From: Parasphingopyxis sp.
GTDB taxonomy: Bacteria; Pseudomonadota; Alphaproteobacteria; Sphingomonadales; Sphingomonadaceae
Assembly (NCBI RefSeq): GCF_028279465.1
Contig: NZ_JANQNS010000013.1
Span: 62,001 to 126,000, forward strand
Length of the DNA: 64,000 bases
Direction: 5' to 3'
Part shown: piece by piece, positions 8,714 to 17,308 of the stretch
Layout of the letters: each line of letters opens with the position of its first letter
Position numbering within the stretch: position 1 is the stretch's first letter
The notes under the pieces: generated by a model
The model's input: the letters and a program-made list of their open reading frames with translations, nothing else
Databases searched by the model: none
What the model was told of the DNA's origin: nothing
Made by a program: the position numbers and the translations under genes

Positions 8714-9418
8714 TTATTCGGGATGCGTGTCGCGTGGACCGCTGCGCATGCGTTGTGTGGAATTCTGCCGTGTCGAGCGGGTGTTGGCGCGTGCTGGCGG
8801 CGCGGTGTTACGCGCGGGAGCCTGGCGTACGGCGGAGCGTCCGCCTCGATTGCCGCTATCTGTGCGCCGCTGCGGGCGTGTGTTGGTGACCGGCGGATAG
8901 GGGCCGCGATAGCTGTTTCTCGCTCCGTCGCGATTGCGCCTGTTCTCGCGGCGCTCGCCACGCCGTTCCGCCCGGCGTTCCTCGCGTCTGATTTCGCGTC
9001 TTTCCTCCCGGCGGGCTTCGCGCCGTGCTTCCCGCCTTTGGCCGCGCGCATAACGGCGGGCCCGGCGTTCCTCCCAATGGCGGCGATGATGGTCCCGCCA
9101 GCGATAGCGATGGCCGAGCCGATCATAGACGTAGAAGGAATAGCCGGGATAGTAGAAGCCGTCATACCAGCCATAGGGGCCGTAGCGGTTATTGTAGAAG
9201 ACGCTGCCATAACCATAGCCGTTGCGGGCGACATAGGCGGCGTCCTCACATTCCGGGTAAAGATAACCGTCCTTGTCGTAACATTCGTCCGGGTAGAGAT
9301 TCCCGGCATAACGGTCGCTATAATAGCCGGTGCCATAGCCATCATAGATGGTGCAGCCGGACAGGCCGGCGGCTGCAACGGCTAGAAAGGCGATATTCCT
9401 GATGCGCGCGATCTGCAT
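8714..9418 (-). CDS. Arginine-rich, Tyr/Gly-rich lipoprotein
   Basis: 234 residues from the ATG at 9418, which has GGGGAAGAG in front; a start 21 bases upstream would disturb the signal sequence. Residues 1-22 are a lipoprotein signal with lipobox LSGC. The mature protein opens with a Tyr/Gly/Asp-rich segment (YDGYGTGYYSDRYAG and similar, to about 95). A highly charged helix of about 70 residues follows with many RREARREER-type repeats, then a Pro/Asn/Arg-rich tail. No family beyond 'hypothetical' is recognised. An outer-membrane or periplasmic location is inferred. The Arg-rich stretch could bind nucleic acid, LPS or anionic wall polymers. Confidence 0.75.
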   Translation of the reverse strand: MQIARIRNIAFLAVAAAGLSGCTIYDGYGTGYYSDRYAGNLYPDECYDKDGYLYPECEDAAYVARNGYGYGSVFYNNRYGPYGWYDGFYYPGYSFYVYDRLGHRYRWRDHHRRHWEERRARRYARGQRREARREARREERREIRREERRAERRGERRENRRNRDGARNSYRGPYPPVTNTRPQRRTDSGNRGGRSAVRQAPARNTAPPARANTRSTRQNSTQRMRSGPRDTHPE

Positions 9419-9543
9419 AGTCTCTTCCCCTTCGCCCAATATCCGGGCGCCCCAATAGACTGCGCATCATAAGGATCGCGTTTGAACCCCTTGTGAACCG
9501 CGACTATTGCCGCTGTTCCGGATCGGGACGCTCTTCGCCAACG

Positions 9544-9571
9544 AAAAAGGGGTCCGCAAGCGAGCCCCTTT
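9544..9571 (-). terminator. Terminator after pnp
   Basis: On the minus strand AAAGGGGCTC, a short loop and GGACCCC are followed by TTTTTCGTT, 24 nt after the pnp stop. This is a standard intrinsic terminator and closes the long rimP-pnp gene series. Confidence 0.85.
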
Positions 9572-9594
9572 CCCGTTACCGGTGATTTCGGCAG

Positions 9595-11853
9595 TTAGTC
9601 CTTGGTGATGAATTCGGGCAGATCGCCATCGGCGTCCTGCTTGCCCTTATTCTCATTGCGGTCGCCACGGTCACGGCGCGGACCGCGCCCACGACCGCCA
9701 CGGCCCCGGCCGCCCTTGTCACCACGCGGTTCACGCGGCGGGCGAGTGTCTTCGAGCTCTTCGCCGGTTTCCTGATCGACGACACGCATCGACAGGCGGA
9801 CCTTGCCGCGGCCGTCAATCTCGAGGACCTTGACCTTCACTTCCTGGCCTTCCTCAAGCTCGTCGGTCACCTTTTCGACGCGCTCATTCTTGATCTCACT
9901 GACATGGACGAGGCCGTCCTTCTGTCCCATGAAATTCACGAACGCACCGAAATCGACGATATTGACGACCTTGCCGTCGTAAATCTTGCCGACTTCCGGT
10001 TCCTCGACAATGCCTTCGATCCATTTGCGCGCGGCTTCGATCTCGTTGACGTCCGAAGAGGACAGCTTGATCACGCCCTCGTCGTCGATATCGACCTTGG
10101 CGCCGGTTTCCGCGACAATCTCGCGGATCACCTTGCCGCCGGTGCCGATAACGTCGCGGATCTTCTCTTTGTCGATCTGCATCGTCTCGATGCGCGGCGC
10201 ATAGTCGCTCATCTCGGTGTTCGGCGCACTGAGGGCTTTGGCCATCTCGCCCAGAATATGTGCGCGCCCGCCATGGGCCTGCTCCAGCGCGGTCTTCATG
10301 ATCTCTTCGGTTATACCGGCGATCTTGATGTCCATCTGGAGCGAGGTGATGCCCTTCTCGGTGCCTGCGACCTTGAAGTCCATGTCGCCGAGATGATCCT
10401 CGTCACCGAGAATGTCGGAGAGCACGGCGAAATCGTCGCCTTCCAGGATGAGCCCCATCGCGATGCCCGAAACGGGCCGCTTGAGCGGCACGCCGGCATC
10501 CATCATCGCGAGGCTGCCGCCGCAGACGGTCGCCATGGACGAAGAGCCGTTGGACTCGGTGATGTCGGAGAGAACCCGGATCGTATAGGGGAATTCCTCC
10601 GCATCGGGCAGGACCGGATGGAGTGCGCGCCAGGCGAGCTTGCCATGGCCGATCTCGCGCCGTCCGGTGAAGCCGAAGCGGCCCACTTCGCCGACCGAAT
10701 AGGGTGGGAAGTTATAGTGGAGCATGAACGGCGAATAGGAGAGGCCGTTCAGCCCATCGATCATCTGCTCGGCATCCTTGGTGCCCAGCGTCGTCGTAAC
10801 GATCGCCTGGGTTTCGCCGCGCGTGAACAGCGCCGAGCCGTGCGTGCGGGGCAGGAAATGCACCATCGCCTCGATCGGGCGGACTTCGTCGAGCTTGCGC
10901 CCGTCGATCCGCGTACCGTCCTTGATGATCGCGCCGCGCACGATCTCGGCTTCCAGCTTCTTCACGAGCTTGAGCGAAGCGAGATAGGCTTCCGGATCGG
11001 CTTCCTCGTCAAACGCATCGCGCGCCTTGGTGCGCGCTTCATTGATCGCGTCCTGACGCTCCTGCTTGTCGGTCAGCTTGTACGCCGCTTCGAGATCGGC
11101 GCCGATAAGATCCTTGAGCTTGGCCTTCACCGCGCTCTGGTCGATATCGACATCGATTTCCCACGGCTCCTTGGCGGCCTGTTCGGCGAGATCGATGATC
11201 GCCTGGACGACCTTTTTCGATTCCTCATGCGCGAACATGACGGCGCCGAGCATCACGTCTTCCGACAGCTCCTGCGCTTCGGATTCGACCATGAGCACGG
11301 CATTGTGCGTACCGGCGACGACGAGGTCGAGCTCGCCCTCGGCAACCGCTTCCATGCTCGGATTGAGCTGATATTCGCCATCCTTGTAGCCGACGCGCGC
11401 CGCGCCGATCGGGCCCATGAACGGGACGCCGGAGATCGTCAGGGCAGCCGAGGCCGCGACCATCGCCAAGATGTCCGGCTCGTTTTCGCCGTCATAGGAC
11501 AGCACCTGCGCGATCACGTTGATCTCGTTGTAGAAGCCTTCCGGGAAAAGCGGGCGGATCGGCCGGTCGATCAGACGGCTGGTCAGCGTTTCCTTTTCTG
11601 TGGCGCGGCCTTCGCGCTTGAAGAAGCCGCCCGGAATGCGTCCGGCGGCCGAGTATTTTTCCTGATAGTGGACGGTCAGCGGGAAGAAATCCTGCCCTTC
11701 CTTGACCGATTTGGCGGCCGTGACCGAGCACAGCACCACCGTGTCGCCGAGCTGCGCGAGCACCGCGCCGTCGGCCTGACGAGCCACCCGGCCCGTTTCG
11801 AGGGTCAGCGTCTGGCCGCCCCATTCGGTTTCGACTTTCTTTACGTCAAACAT
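9595..11853 (-). CDS. pnp: Polynucleotide phosphorylase
   Basis: 752 residues. The homotrimeric 3'-5' exoribonuclease degrades RNA phosphorolytically and is a degradosome partner. The start is the ATG at 11853 ([13 protein letters not shown]); the frame is open further upstream, but that part is not conserved. Two RNase PH domains come first (the second with [38 protein letters not shown] and the metal-binding [13 protein letters not shown]). A KH domain follows with [11 protein letters not shown] near 565, then an S1 domain ([13 protein letters not shown]). The tail is Gly/Arg/Asp-rich. It follows rpsO, as in most bacteria, but a terminator hairpin lies between them, so pnp expression may depend on read-through or its own promoter in 11854-11999. 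Confidence 0.98.
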   Translation of the reverse strand: MFDVKKVETEWGGQTLTLETGRVARQADGAVLAQLGDTVVLCSVTAAKSVKEGQDFFPLTVHYQEKYSAAGRIPGGFFKREGRATEKETLTSRLIDRPIRPLFPEGFYNEINVIAQVLSYDGENEPDILAMVAASAALTISGVPFMGPIGAARVGYKDGEYQLNPSMEAVAEGELDLVVAGTHNAVLMVESEAQELSEDVMLGAVMFAHEESKKVVQAIIDLAEQAAKEPWEIDVDIDQSAVKAKLKDLIGADLEAAYKLTDKQERQDAINEARTKARDAFDEEADPEAYLASLKLVKKLEAEIVRGAIIKDGTRIDGRKLDEVRPIEAMVHFLPRTHGSALFTRGETQAIVTTTLGTKDAEQMIDGLNGLSYSPFMLHYNFPPYSVGEVGRFGFTGRREIGHGKLAWRALHPVLPDAEEFPYTIRVLSDITESNGSSSMATVCGGSLAMMDAGVPLKRPVSGIAMGLILEGDDFAVLSDILGDEDHLGDMDFKVAGTEKGITSLQMDIKIAGITEEIMKTALEQAHGGRAHILGEMAKALSAPNTEMSDYAPRIETMQIDKEKIRDVIGTGGKVIREIVAETGAKVDIDDEGVIKLSSSDVNEIEAARKWIEGIVEEPEVGKIYDGKVVNIVDFGAFVNFMGQKDGLVHVSEIKNERVEKVTDELEEGQEVKVKVLEIDGRGKVRLSMRVVDQETGEELEDTRPPREPRGDKGGRGRGGRGRGPRRDRGDRNENKGKQDADGDLPEFITKD

Positions 11854-11999
11854 CTTTTCATCTTCACTTTCTGCGCGCCGGCCGCCCCATGCGGTTCGGC
11901 GCTTTGTTGCAGGGACTGCACCGGCCCTGCGCGGTCTGGAAGCTCTCGCGCTTCCCTTGATATGGCCGCGTGCCGGATTGCCCGCGGTCCACAAACGAA

Positions 12000-12023
12000 A
12001 ACGGCTCCGTAGACGGAGCCGTT
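12000..12023 (-). terminator. Terminator between rpsO and pnp
   Basis: On the minus strand AACGGCTCCG, loop TCTA and CGGAGCCGTT form a perfect 10-bp stem followed by TTCGTTT, ten bases after the rpsO stop. It is a likely intrinsic terminator or attenuator that uncouples rpsO from pnp. Confidence 0.85.
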
Positions 12024-12033
12024 CCCCAAAACT

Positions 12034-12303
12034 CTATTTACGAAGGCCCAGCTTCTTGATGAGGTCCTGATAGCGGCCCTCGTCGACATTGCGCAGATAG
12101 CTGAGCAGGTTACGGCGCTTGTTGACCAGCATCAGCAGCCCGCGGCGCGAATGATGGTCCTTGTGATGGCCTTTGAAATGGTCGGTCAGGTTGGTGATCC
12201 GTTCGGTCAGGATCGCGACCTGCACCTCGGGCGAACCCGTATCGCCCTCTTCGCGGGCATGTTCCTTGATCACTTCGGCCTTGCGTTCGGCAGTAATCGA
12301 CAT
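12034..12303 (-). CDS. rpsO: 30S ribosomal protein S15
   Basis: 89 residues, the usual S15 length, from the ATG at 12303 with AAAGGAAT upstream. The family signature is complete: [34 protein letters not shown] and [11 protein letters not shown]15 binds the central domain of 16S rRNA and nucleates platform assembly. It lies 92 nt downstream of truB and is followed by a strong hairpin before pnp. Confidence 0.98.
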   Translation of the reverse strand: MSITAERKAEVIKEHAREEGDTGSPEVQVAILTERITNLTDHFKGHHKDHHSRRGLLMLVNKRRNLLSYLRNVDEGRYQDLIKKLGLRK

Positions 12304-12395
12304 CGCATAATTCCTTTCGAGTCTTTGTGCGAGCAACCCTGTAAACAGGACGCTCGGGCATACTTCCAAGCACGCCGGACCATCCGGTACGCTTG

Positions 12396-13442
12396 TTAGA
12401 GGTTAAATCCGCGCACCACTTTCAGCTCGATCCCGTCGGATTCGACGAGCGCAACCGGAACAGACTGGTCGGTTGCAAGATAGAGCCCGGCAGTGGCGGA
12501 AACCCCGATCACCCGCTGCCCCATGCGGAGCTGCCTTGCCTGATCGGGAGCGACGGATAGAGCCGGGATGTCGTCCAGCCCTGCCGCCAATGGCAAGAGT
12601 GCCTGTTCAAGGCCGTGGCTCTTAGCGAGTTCGTCCAGTTTGTCCAGCGAAATCGCGCTTTTCAGCGAAAAGGGGCCGGCCTTGCTGCGGTGCAACATAG
12701 TGACATGACCAACCGTGTTCAAGGCGCGTGCGATATCGCGGGCGAGGGAGCGGATATAAGTGCCCTTCGATACAGTGGCGGTGAGGGTGACATTTTCGAT
12801 CCTCTCCCCTTGCGGGAGAGGATAAGAAGGCTTGGCGGCTTGCCGCCTAGCCGGAGTTGGAGAGGGGGCGAGGTAGGCATGCCCCTCTCCAGGCTGCGCT
12901 AGCCCGGTATCCGGGCAAGCTCCGCCATCCTCTCCCGCAAAGGGAGAGGAAAGAGTGAGCGAATACACAGTCACCTGCCGCGTCTTCATCTCCACATCCT
13001 CGCCGGCGCGCGCTCGGGCATAGGCCGGCTTGCCGTCGATCTTGAGCGCGGAATATTTGGGTGGGATCTGGTCTATCGGTCCAGTGAATTGCCGCAAAAC
13101 CGCCTCGATCTCGGAGAGGGAAGGGCGGTTTTCCGAGCGTTCGGTGATTTCGCCCTCGGCATCGAGCGTATCGGTCTCCGCCCCGAACCCAATCGTGAAT
13201 TCATAGACCTTGTCGCTGTCGAGCATCCGCCCGGCGAGTTTTGTCGCCTCGCCCAGCGCGATCGGCAGCACGCCGGAGGCCAGCGGGTCCAGCGTCCCGC
13301 CATGGCCGACTTTTGCCTTCGCATAGCCGCCGTCGCGCAACGCCCGCTTGACCGCCGACACGCATTGCGTCGAGCCGATGCCGACGGGCTTGTCGAGAAT
13401 GATCCAGCCATGCAGGGCGGGTTTTACGTCCGGGTCTGCCAT
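12396..13442 (-). CDS. truB: tRNA pseudouridine-55 synthase with in-frame palindromic insertion
   Basis: 348 residues, longer than the usual 300 or so. TruB makes pseudouridine 55 in the T-loop of tRNAs. Key motifs are [12 protein letters not shown] (15-26), [14 protein letters not shown] with catalytic Asp52, [19 protein letters not shown] (128-146) and [14 protein letters not shown] (225-238). Between the conserved strands VTVYSLTL and NVTLTATV, residues about 165-215 are a Pro/Gly-rich stretch absent from the family. It is encoded by a 151-bp palindromic element with the frame preserved. The insertion sits in a loop between strands, so the enzyme is probably still active. The start overlaps the end of the GNAT gene by 19 nt. 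Confidence 0.95.
   Translation of the reverse strand: MADPDVKPALHGWIILDKPVGIGSTQCVSAVKRALRDGGYAKAKVGHGGTLDPLASGVLPIALGEATKLAGRMLDSDKVYEFTIGFGAETDTLDAEGEITERSENRPSLSEIEAVLRQFTGPIDQIPPKYSALKIDGKPAYARARAGEDVEMKTRQVTVYSLTLSSPFAGEDGGACPDTGLAQPGEGHAYLAPSPTPARRQAAKPSYPLPQGERIENVTLTATVSKGTYIRSLARDIARALNTVGHVTMLHRSKAGPFSLKSAISLDKLDELAKSHGLEQALLPLAAGLDDIPALSVAPDQARQLRMGQRVIGVSATAGLYLATDQSVPVALVESDGIELKVVRGFNL
12800..12950. repeat. Palindromic mobile element (RPE-like) inside truB
   Basis: The 151-bp element is bounded by near-identical inverted ends at 12800-12822 and 12928-12950 (core CTCTCCC...GGGAGAG), each itself a hairpin. Internally there are three further stems: GGCGGC/GCCGCC at 12834-12847, GGAGAGGGG at 12859-12867 with CCCCTCTCC at 12882-12890, and GCCCGG/CCGGGC at 12902-12916. 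The whole element is read through in frame as truB residues about 165-215. It resembles in behaviour the Rickettsia palindromic elements that insert into coding genes and keep the frame. No transposase is encoded. Confidence 0.85.
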
Positions 13443-13984
13443 TCCTCGGCCAATAGCCCGAAAACCGCCGTGTCGCGAACATATCCGGTCCAGGTGATTC
13501 GGTTTTTCCGGAGCGTGCCCTCATGCGTCGCGCCGAGTTTCAGCACGGCCGCCATCGACCGTTTGTTTCGCGCATCCACCCGAAACTCGATGCGGCGATA
13601 GCCGCAGGCGATGGCGTGATCGATCAGCAGCGTCTTCATCGTGCGATTGAACGGTCCGCCGCGTACGTCAGGCGCGATATAGGTTCCGCCGATCTCGAGC
13701 ACGGGCTGAAAACCGCCGGGCCGAATATAGTTGGTCATGCCAACCACATCCTCGCCATTCAGCACGATGAAATTCACCCAGTTTTCGGTTTCAGCCAGTT
13801 CGCCGATCCGGTCGAATCCGCGATCGAAATGCTCGCCGAGCATCGAGAAGGGATAGATATCCCAAATATCGGGATCCGCGGCGCAGGCGGCGCGCAATCC
13901 CTCGCGATGCGCTTCCGTGCGCAGTTCGAGGCGAACATCGCCATCGGATAGCGGTTGGGCGAGCATGGGGCGGTCGACGGTCAT
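13424..13984 (-). CDS. GNAT family N-acetyltransferase (RimJ/RimL-like)
   Basis: 186 residues. It has the acetyl-CoA-dependent GNAT layout: an N-terminal LRLE-like start (VRLELRTEAHREGL), the central strand VLEIGGTYIAPDVRGGPFN, then ACGYRRIEFRVDARNKRSMAAVLKLGATHEGTLRKN and a C-terminal strand [14 protein letters not shown]. This arrangement is typical of the RimJ/RimL-type acetyltransferases acting on protein N-termini or small molecules. The acceptor is unknown. It overlaps truB and was probably inserted into the rbfA-truB interval. Confidence 0.9.
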   Translation of the reverse strand: MTVDRPMLAQPLSDGDVRLELRTEAHREGLRAACAADPDIWDIYPFSMLGEHFDRGFDRIGELAETENWVNFIVLNGEDVVGMTNYIRPGGFQPVLEIGGTYIAPDVRGGPFNRTMKTLLIDHAIACGYRRIEFRVDARNKRSMAAVLKLGATHEGTLRKNRITWTGYVRDTAVFGLLAEEWQTRT

Positions 13985-14024
13985 GTGCGCCCATTGGCAG
14001 GCGATTGTGGCGGAGTCGGGGCGG

Positions 14025-14405
14025 CTATTCGGCCTGCGTTTCCTCTTCCGTCTCGTCGGGATCGGGAATCTCGACCAGACTGCGGACGCGGCAGCGCTGA
14101 TCGCGCGTGATCACGCTGCTGAACCGGTCGAACCTACCATTGCTGTTGACGTCGAACGCAATCGTCTCGGTAAAGCGCAGTCCGTTGCACGGCCCGAGAA
14201 ATTCGGCGCGATACCAGCGGCCATGATTGGCCTCGATCAGTAATATATCGCGCTCCGGCGCGCGCCAGTTGCGGATCGATCGGTTGGCGAACGGAATATA
14301 GGCCTGTTCGGGTTCGGCGGTTTCCGCGCCGTCATCCCGATCATCATAGGCTGCGGCCGGGGCAGTCAGCGTCAGAATGGCAATCGGGGCGAGAATCGTT
14401 TTCAT
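14025..14405 (-). CDS. Secreted DUF6491-like protein
   Basis: 126 residues. Residues 1-19 form a signal peptide ending AAAY. The mature domain contains IPFANRSIRNWRAPERD, ILLIEANHGRWYRAEFLGPC and two cysteines (in GPCNGL and QRCRV) that could form a disulfide. This pattern matches the small periplasmic DUF6491 proteins common in Sphingomonadales and Xanthomonadales; function is unknown. The C-terminus is acidic. The family name is from memory of its motif, so moderately certain. Confidence 0.7.
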   Translation of the reverse strand: MKTILAPIAILTLTAPAAAYDDRDDGAETAEPEQAYIPFANRSIRNWRAPERDILLIEANHGRWYRAEFLGPCNGLRFTETIAFDVNSNGRFDRFSSVITRDQRCRVRSLVEIPDPDETEEETQAE

Positions 14406-14535
14406 TCCGCGACAGCTATCCGCATCCGCCTGAACAGGGGCTGAGTGCGCGCTGCGGTGATGCTTGCACTGATGCGTATCGAAGGAGACTGTTATGGCGG
14501 AGTTTATCGGTGTATGGGCACCGCCGACAATGCCG

Positions 14536-15153
14536 CTAAGCTGAGGTCCCCTCTTTATCGAAGGGTACGGATATCAGGCCTTCCAACCCCTCGGTGAAAT
14601 GCTTGCGGCAGAGCGCGACATAGCGGTCATTACCCCCGATTTCGGTCTGCTCGCCGGCTTTCACCGCGTTGCCATGTTCGTCGATCCTGAGGTTCATCGT
14701 CGCTTTCTTTCCGCAAAAGCAGATGGCCTTCAGTTCTACCAGCGAATCCGAGATAGCTAACAGCGCTGCGGAACCGGGAAAGAGTTCCCCTTGGAAATCG
14801 GTGCGCAGACCATAGGCGAGCACCGGGATATCCGACTTGTCAGCAAGACGCGCGCACTGCCAGACTTGGTCCTTGGTCAGAAACTGCGCCTCGTCGATCA
14901 GGACGCAGGCGAGTGGGGTCTCGCGATGCTGCTCGAGGACTGCGTCATGGATGTTGCTATTCTCGTCAAAGCGATGTGCATCGCTGTGCAGCCCGATGCG
15001 CGAGCTGATCGCGCCGAAGCCCGGCCGATTGTCGAGCGCGGCGGTCCACAGCATCACCTGCATGCCGCGCTCGCCATAGTTGAACGCGGCCTGGAGCAGG
15101 TTCGAGGATTTCCCCGCATTCATCGACGCATAATAGAAATAGAGTTTGGCCAT
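14536..15153 (-). CDS. tdk: Thymidine kinase
   Basis: 205 residues of a type II thymidine kinase, phosphorylating thymidine to dTMP in the salvage pathway. It shows the P-loop MNAGKSSNLLQAA (about 11-23), the Walker B/catalytic ACVLIDEAQFL near residue 82-92, the lasso region GLRTDFQGELFPGSAALLAISD and zinc-binding cysteines in ICFCGKKA with a later CRKH. It is intact. It sits inside the rbfA-truB interval, separated by about 130 nt from the DUF6491-like gene. Confidence 0.97.
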   Translation of the reverse strand: MAKLYFYYASMNAGKSSNLLQAAFNYGERGMQVMLWTAALDNRPGFGAISSRIGLHSDAHRFDENSNIHDAVLEQHRETPLACVLIDEAQFLTKDQVWQCARLADKSDIPVLAYGLRTDFQGELFPGSAALLAISDSLVELKAICFCGKKATMNLRIDEHGNAVKAGEQTEIGGNDRYVALCRKHFTEGLEGLISVPFDKEGTSA

Positions 15154-15191
15154 TAGGCGAGCCTAGCGCCGCTAGCCGCCGCGCGCCAAGC

Positions 15192-15701
15192 CTATTGCCC
15201 CCAGGCCATGCCGAGCGCGTGATCGCGCACCGCTGTCGGCCATTTCGCGGTCAGCGTTTCGAACCGGCTCCGGTCGTCGGCGTACAGGGCGCGGATCGCC
15301 TCCTCGAAATGCGGATAGTCACCGGCCATCGCGCTGAGGAAATGATAAGCCGCGTCGCGTTTCGAACGGTCGGGCAGGCCGGCCTTGCGCGCCGTTTCGA
15401 CGAGCTTGCGCAGTGTCGCGGACGCGCCGCCCGGTTGTTTGGCGAGCCACTCCCAGTGCCGGGGGAGTAGCGTAACCTCCTTGGACGTCACGCCGAGTTT
15501 CGGCCGCCCGCGTTTCGGCGGTGCCGGCTCCTGCGCGAGCGCGCGGAGATCGAAATCGACCTGCTGTCCGGTCTCGTCGTCGAAGACGAGAATGTCCGAC
15601 GCCCGCTCGGTTTCGGGCATGCCGCGCAGGGTTTCGACGATATGGTTGCGCGGGCCGGTTGCGAGCCAGCTTTCGGTTACGAATGCGGTATAACTTGTCA
15701 T
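15192..15701 (-). CDS. DUF2239 family protein
   Basis: 169 residues from the second of two adjacent ATGs; GGAGG is five bases before it. Features include ILVFDDETGQQVDFDLR near 38-54, the hook-like RGRPKLGV and TLLPRHWEWLAKQPGGASATLRKLVE. These are the hallmarks of DUF2239, whose function is unknown. The RGRPKLG segment resembles an AT-hook, suggesting nucleic-acid contact; that is inference. It is the next gene upstream of tdk. Confidence 0.85.
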   Translation of the reverse strand: MTSYTAFVTESWLATGPRNHIVETLRGMPETERASDILVFDDETGQQVDFDLRALAQEPAPPKRGRPKLGVTSKEVTLLPRHWEWLAKQPGGASATLRKLVETARKAGLPDRSKRDAAYHFLSAMAGDYPHFEEAIRALYADDRSRFETLTAKWPTAVRDHALGMAWGQ

Positions 15702-15781
15702 CATAGCCTCCTGAACGGACGGCTATTTATGCCGGGGTAAAATGCGAGTCAATATACCCGGGTAAAAATATCTGCTTCCCG

Positions 15782-16624
15782 TCAATCGTCGGGTTTCCGG
15801 GTCTCCGCGCGGATCGTGTCGACACCCGACGGATCGATCGGCACACCATGGTTGAGCCGGGCATTGGCATGGCCGACCTGCTGCCAGCCCATTGCCGCCT
15901 GGATCGCGGTCCACTGGCCCTGCGCATCGAGGCTCTGGTTGCAGGCGAGCTTGGCAAGCCGGAGGCCGATCATCGGCCGTTTGGCGATCCGTTCGGCCAT
16001 GTCGAGCGTGAACCGATCGAGCGTTTCGCGCGGCACGACATGATTGACCATGCCGAGCTGCCGGCATTCCTCGGCGGTGAAACACGTGCCGGTGAACAGC
16101 ATTTCCTTGGCCTTGCGGTGCCCCACTTCCCAGACATGGGTGAAATATTCATGGCCGTTCACGCCGAACGCGACGACCGGGTCGGAAAAGCGTGCATCCT
16201 CGCTCGCGATCACGATATCGAAGGGCCAGACCAGCATCAGCCCGCCCGCGATGCATTGGCCCTGCACCTGGACGACGGTCGGCTTGGGCAGATTGCGCCA
16301 GCGCCAGCACAGGCCGAGATACATTTCCTGCTCGGTGCTCAGCTGCCCGGCCTGGCCTGGCTCATCGAAGCCGGCCCATAGCGTTACCGGATCGTGATCG
16401 GCGGGCCCCGACCGGTCCTTGAGGTCATGCCCGGCGGAAAAATGGTCGCCATTTGCCGCGATCACGATGCAGCGGATGTCATCGTCCTGCGCGGCATGTG
16501 TCAGCGCCCGGTCGACCTCGTAGAGCATCTGCGCATCCTGCGCGTTCGCCTTGTCGGCCCGATCAAGCGTGATCCGGGCGACATGTGTCGCGGGTTCGTC
16601 ATAGGTTATCCGCTCGAAATCCAT
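15782..16624 (-). CDS. Crotonase (enoyl-CoA hydratase/isomerase) family protein
   Basis: 280 residues from the ATG at 16624, which has GGAGGAG in front. The crotonase fold is evident from ARITLDRADKANAQDAQM, IRCIVIAANGDHFSAGHDLKD (oxyanion-hole region), VQGQCIAGGLMLVWPFDIVIAS and ARFSDPVVAFGV. At the positions of the two catalytic glutamates of classical enoyl-CoA hydratase this protein has Met (GGLML) and Val (DPVV). It is therefore unlikely to be a standard hydratase, although it should bind an acyl-CoA. The same variant occurs in some actinobacterial EchA paralogues. The DUF2239 gene follows and rbfA precedes. Confidence 0.88.
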   Translation of the reverse strand: MDFERITYDEPATHVARITLDRADKANAQDAQMLYEVDRALTHAAQDDDIRCIVIAANGDHFSAGHDLKDRSGPADHDPVTLWAGFDEPGQAGQLSTEQEMYLGLCWRWRNLPKPTVVQVQGQCIAGGLMLVWPFDIVIASEDARFSDPVVAFGVNGHEYFTHVWEVGHRKAKEMLFTGTCFTAEECRQLGMVNHVVPRETLDRFTLDMAERIAKRPMIGLRLAKLACNQSLDAQGQWTAIQAAMGWQQVGHANARLNHGVPIDPSGVDTIRAETRKPDD

Positions 16625-16685
16625 ACTGCTCCTCCCGCTGCATCGAGGCTGTGCGGTTTCGATAGCAGATTGCGGGCCGGGCAGC

Positions 16686-17078
16686 CTATTCCTCGCTCGA
16701 CTCGGACAGGTCGCGCGCAATTTTTGGATCGCGCAGGAGCCGGTCGATCTTGCCGCCCTCGTCGAAACTCTCGTCGAGCAGGAATTTGAGATCGGCCGCA
16801 TATTTGGTGTTCACGCGCTGCGAGACTTCGCCGCGCAAATAGCGGACATTCTTTTTCAGCGCGGCGAGCACTTCCTCCTCGTCGCCGCCGAGCAGCGGTT
16901 TCACGAAGACTGTGGCGTGGCGAAGGTCCGGCGACATCCGCACTTCGGTGACGCTGAGCATATGCGTCGCCAGCACCTCGTCATGCACGTCGCCGCGCGA
17001 AAGGATTTCGGACAGCACATGACGCACGCGCTCGCCGACGCGTAGCAATCTAACGGATTGTGTCTCTTCGGATTTCAT
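16686..17078 (-). CDS. rbfA: Ribosome-binding factor A
   Basis: 130 residues. The KH-like ribosome assembly factor binds the 30S subunit and helps mature the 5' end of 16S rRNA. The family pattern is clear: [51 protein letters not shown] and [19 protein letters not shown]. It follows infB, with a tiny Gly/Lys ORF in between. Confidence 0.97.
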   Translation of the reverse strand: MKSEETQSVRLLRVGERVRHVLSEILSRGDVHDEVLATHMLSVTEVRMSPDLRHATVFVKPLLGGDEEEVLAALKKNVRYLRGEVSQRVNTKYAADLKFLLDESFDEGGKIDRLLRDPKIARDLSESSEE

Positions 17079-17159
17079 TGGCGGTCACTATGTGTTGCGG
17101 CATGCGATTTAGGACTTAAGCCGGTAACGAGACCGCCGATCATGCAGGCGAAGGCTGGC

Positions 17160-17255
17160 CTATTTCTTGCCGCCCTTGTCGCCGCCTTTATCGCCGCCCT
17201 TGTCGCCCGGCTTGCCCTTGTCGCCGCCTTTGCCTGAATCTTTCTTGTCGCCCAT
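17160..17255 (-). CDS. 31-residue GGDKGG-repeat peptide
   Basis: A complete small frame lies between infB and rbfA. ATG at 17255 is preceded by GAGGGAGAG at normal spacing. The product is MGDKKDSGKGGDKGKPGDKG followed by three more GGDKG-type units ending GKK. It is almost entirely Gly, Asp and Lys, with no hydrophobic residue after Met1, so it should be soluble and disordered. The strong ribosome-binding site and its place in the infB-rbfA interval support expression. Function is unknown; binding to RNA or ribosomes is speculation. A low-complexity chance ORF remains possible. Confidence 0.6.
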   Translation of the reverse strand: MGDKKDSGKGGDKGKPGDKGGDKGGDKGGKK

Positions 17256-17308
17256 CTTGGCTCTCCCTCTTGTTTTGGCGGGAGCAGCCTAGGCGCATTT
17301 TGTGACAG

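Noticed and set aside
9904-12012. A 702-codon open frame on the plus strand
   Set aside because: It is the antisense shadow of pnp, created by GC-rich codon bias. The minus strand carries full PNPase domains; the plus product has no family features.
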